This document shows positions 5,826 to 5,873 of a stretch of DNA of 5,873 nt, piece after piece (positions within the stretch are counted from its first letter, which is position 1; each line of letters opens with the position of its first letter). The notes under the pieces were generated by a model. That model did no database searches. It was not told the origin of the DNA and worked only from the letters and a program-made list of their open reading frames with translations. A program made the translations under genes and the position numbers. The stretch comes from an uncultured Clostridia bacterium (GTDB taxonomy: Bacteria > Bacillota > Clostridia > Oscillospirales > QAKW01): the NCBI GenBank assembly GCA_944387905.1, contig CALXGU010000104.1, positions 1 through 5,873 on the forward strand. Reading direction: 5' to 3'.

Positions 5826-5863
5826 AAAGAAAAAGAGTCCGAACGCGAATTGCGTCCAGACTC
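5826..5863 (-). terminator. Intrinsic terminator of a minus-strand gene beyond the right edge
   Basis: As RNA on the minus strand, 5863-5852 pairs with 5846-5835 over 12 bp, including two G-U pairs, with a five-base loop. TTTTTCTTT follows. The T-run lies only on the leftward side, so it ends a gene coming from the right. That gene's final codons may lie in the last ten bases, where a TGA at 5864-5862 is possible. Confidence 0.7.
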
Positions 5864-5873
5864 AGTCTGGTGC

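Overview
The window looks like a chromosomal segment of a low-to-mid GC Firmicute, most likely a gut-type Clostridia member. The clues are strong AGGAGG-type ribosome sites, Sigma-A-like promoters, intrinsic terminators and a CD3324-type small helix-turn-helix protein, a family I associate with Clostridia. Every gene I can support is on the minus strand. The window has two halves of very different composition: a GC-rich left part (a counted sample, 661-720, is 40/60 G+C) and an AT-rich right part (3181-3240 is 9/60). The switch falls at about 2690-2900.

Left part (1-2850). Two genes overlap by four bases (ATGA) and form an operon read leftward. The first encodes a 215-residue membrane protein with about five membrane segments. 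The second encodes a large exported protein that runs off the left edge after 680 residues. It has a signal peptide, a double zinc ribbon of four CxxC pairs, an array of QAGGE pentapeptides, a roughly 250-residue unrecognised region, one likely membrane segment, an acidic/proline linker and a helical C-terminal part. I do not recognise either protein as a named family. The pair looks like an undescribed secreted/membrane two-gene system.

Middle (2851-3470). A strong leftward terminator closes a short minus-strand unit that now holds only fragments: a probable XRE-type regulator C-terminus and an overlapping 12-codon ORF with a good ribosome site. The rest of this stretch is AT-rich and gene-free.

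Right part (3470-5410). A leftward promoter drives a GNAT-type acetyltransferase followed by a minimal nucleotidyltransferase. Each is interrupted by what looks like one missing base, and the second is also short at its C-terminus, so both are annotated as broken. A sequencing error remains possible. Upstream is an intact 87-residue CD3324-like regulator with a near-consensus promoter. Its leader of about 158 nt carries two overlapping mini-ORFs and mutually exclusive helices, one of which can mask the regulator's ribosome site. This looks like a translational attenuator and is the most interesting signal in the window.

Right edge (5411-5873). No intact gene; there is a possible coding remnant and several intrinsic hairpins, including a terminator for a minus-strand gene beyond the right edge.
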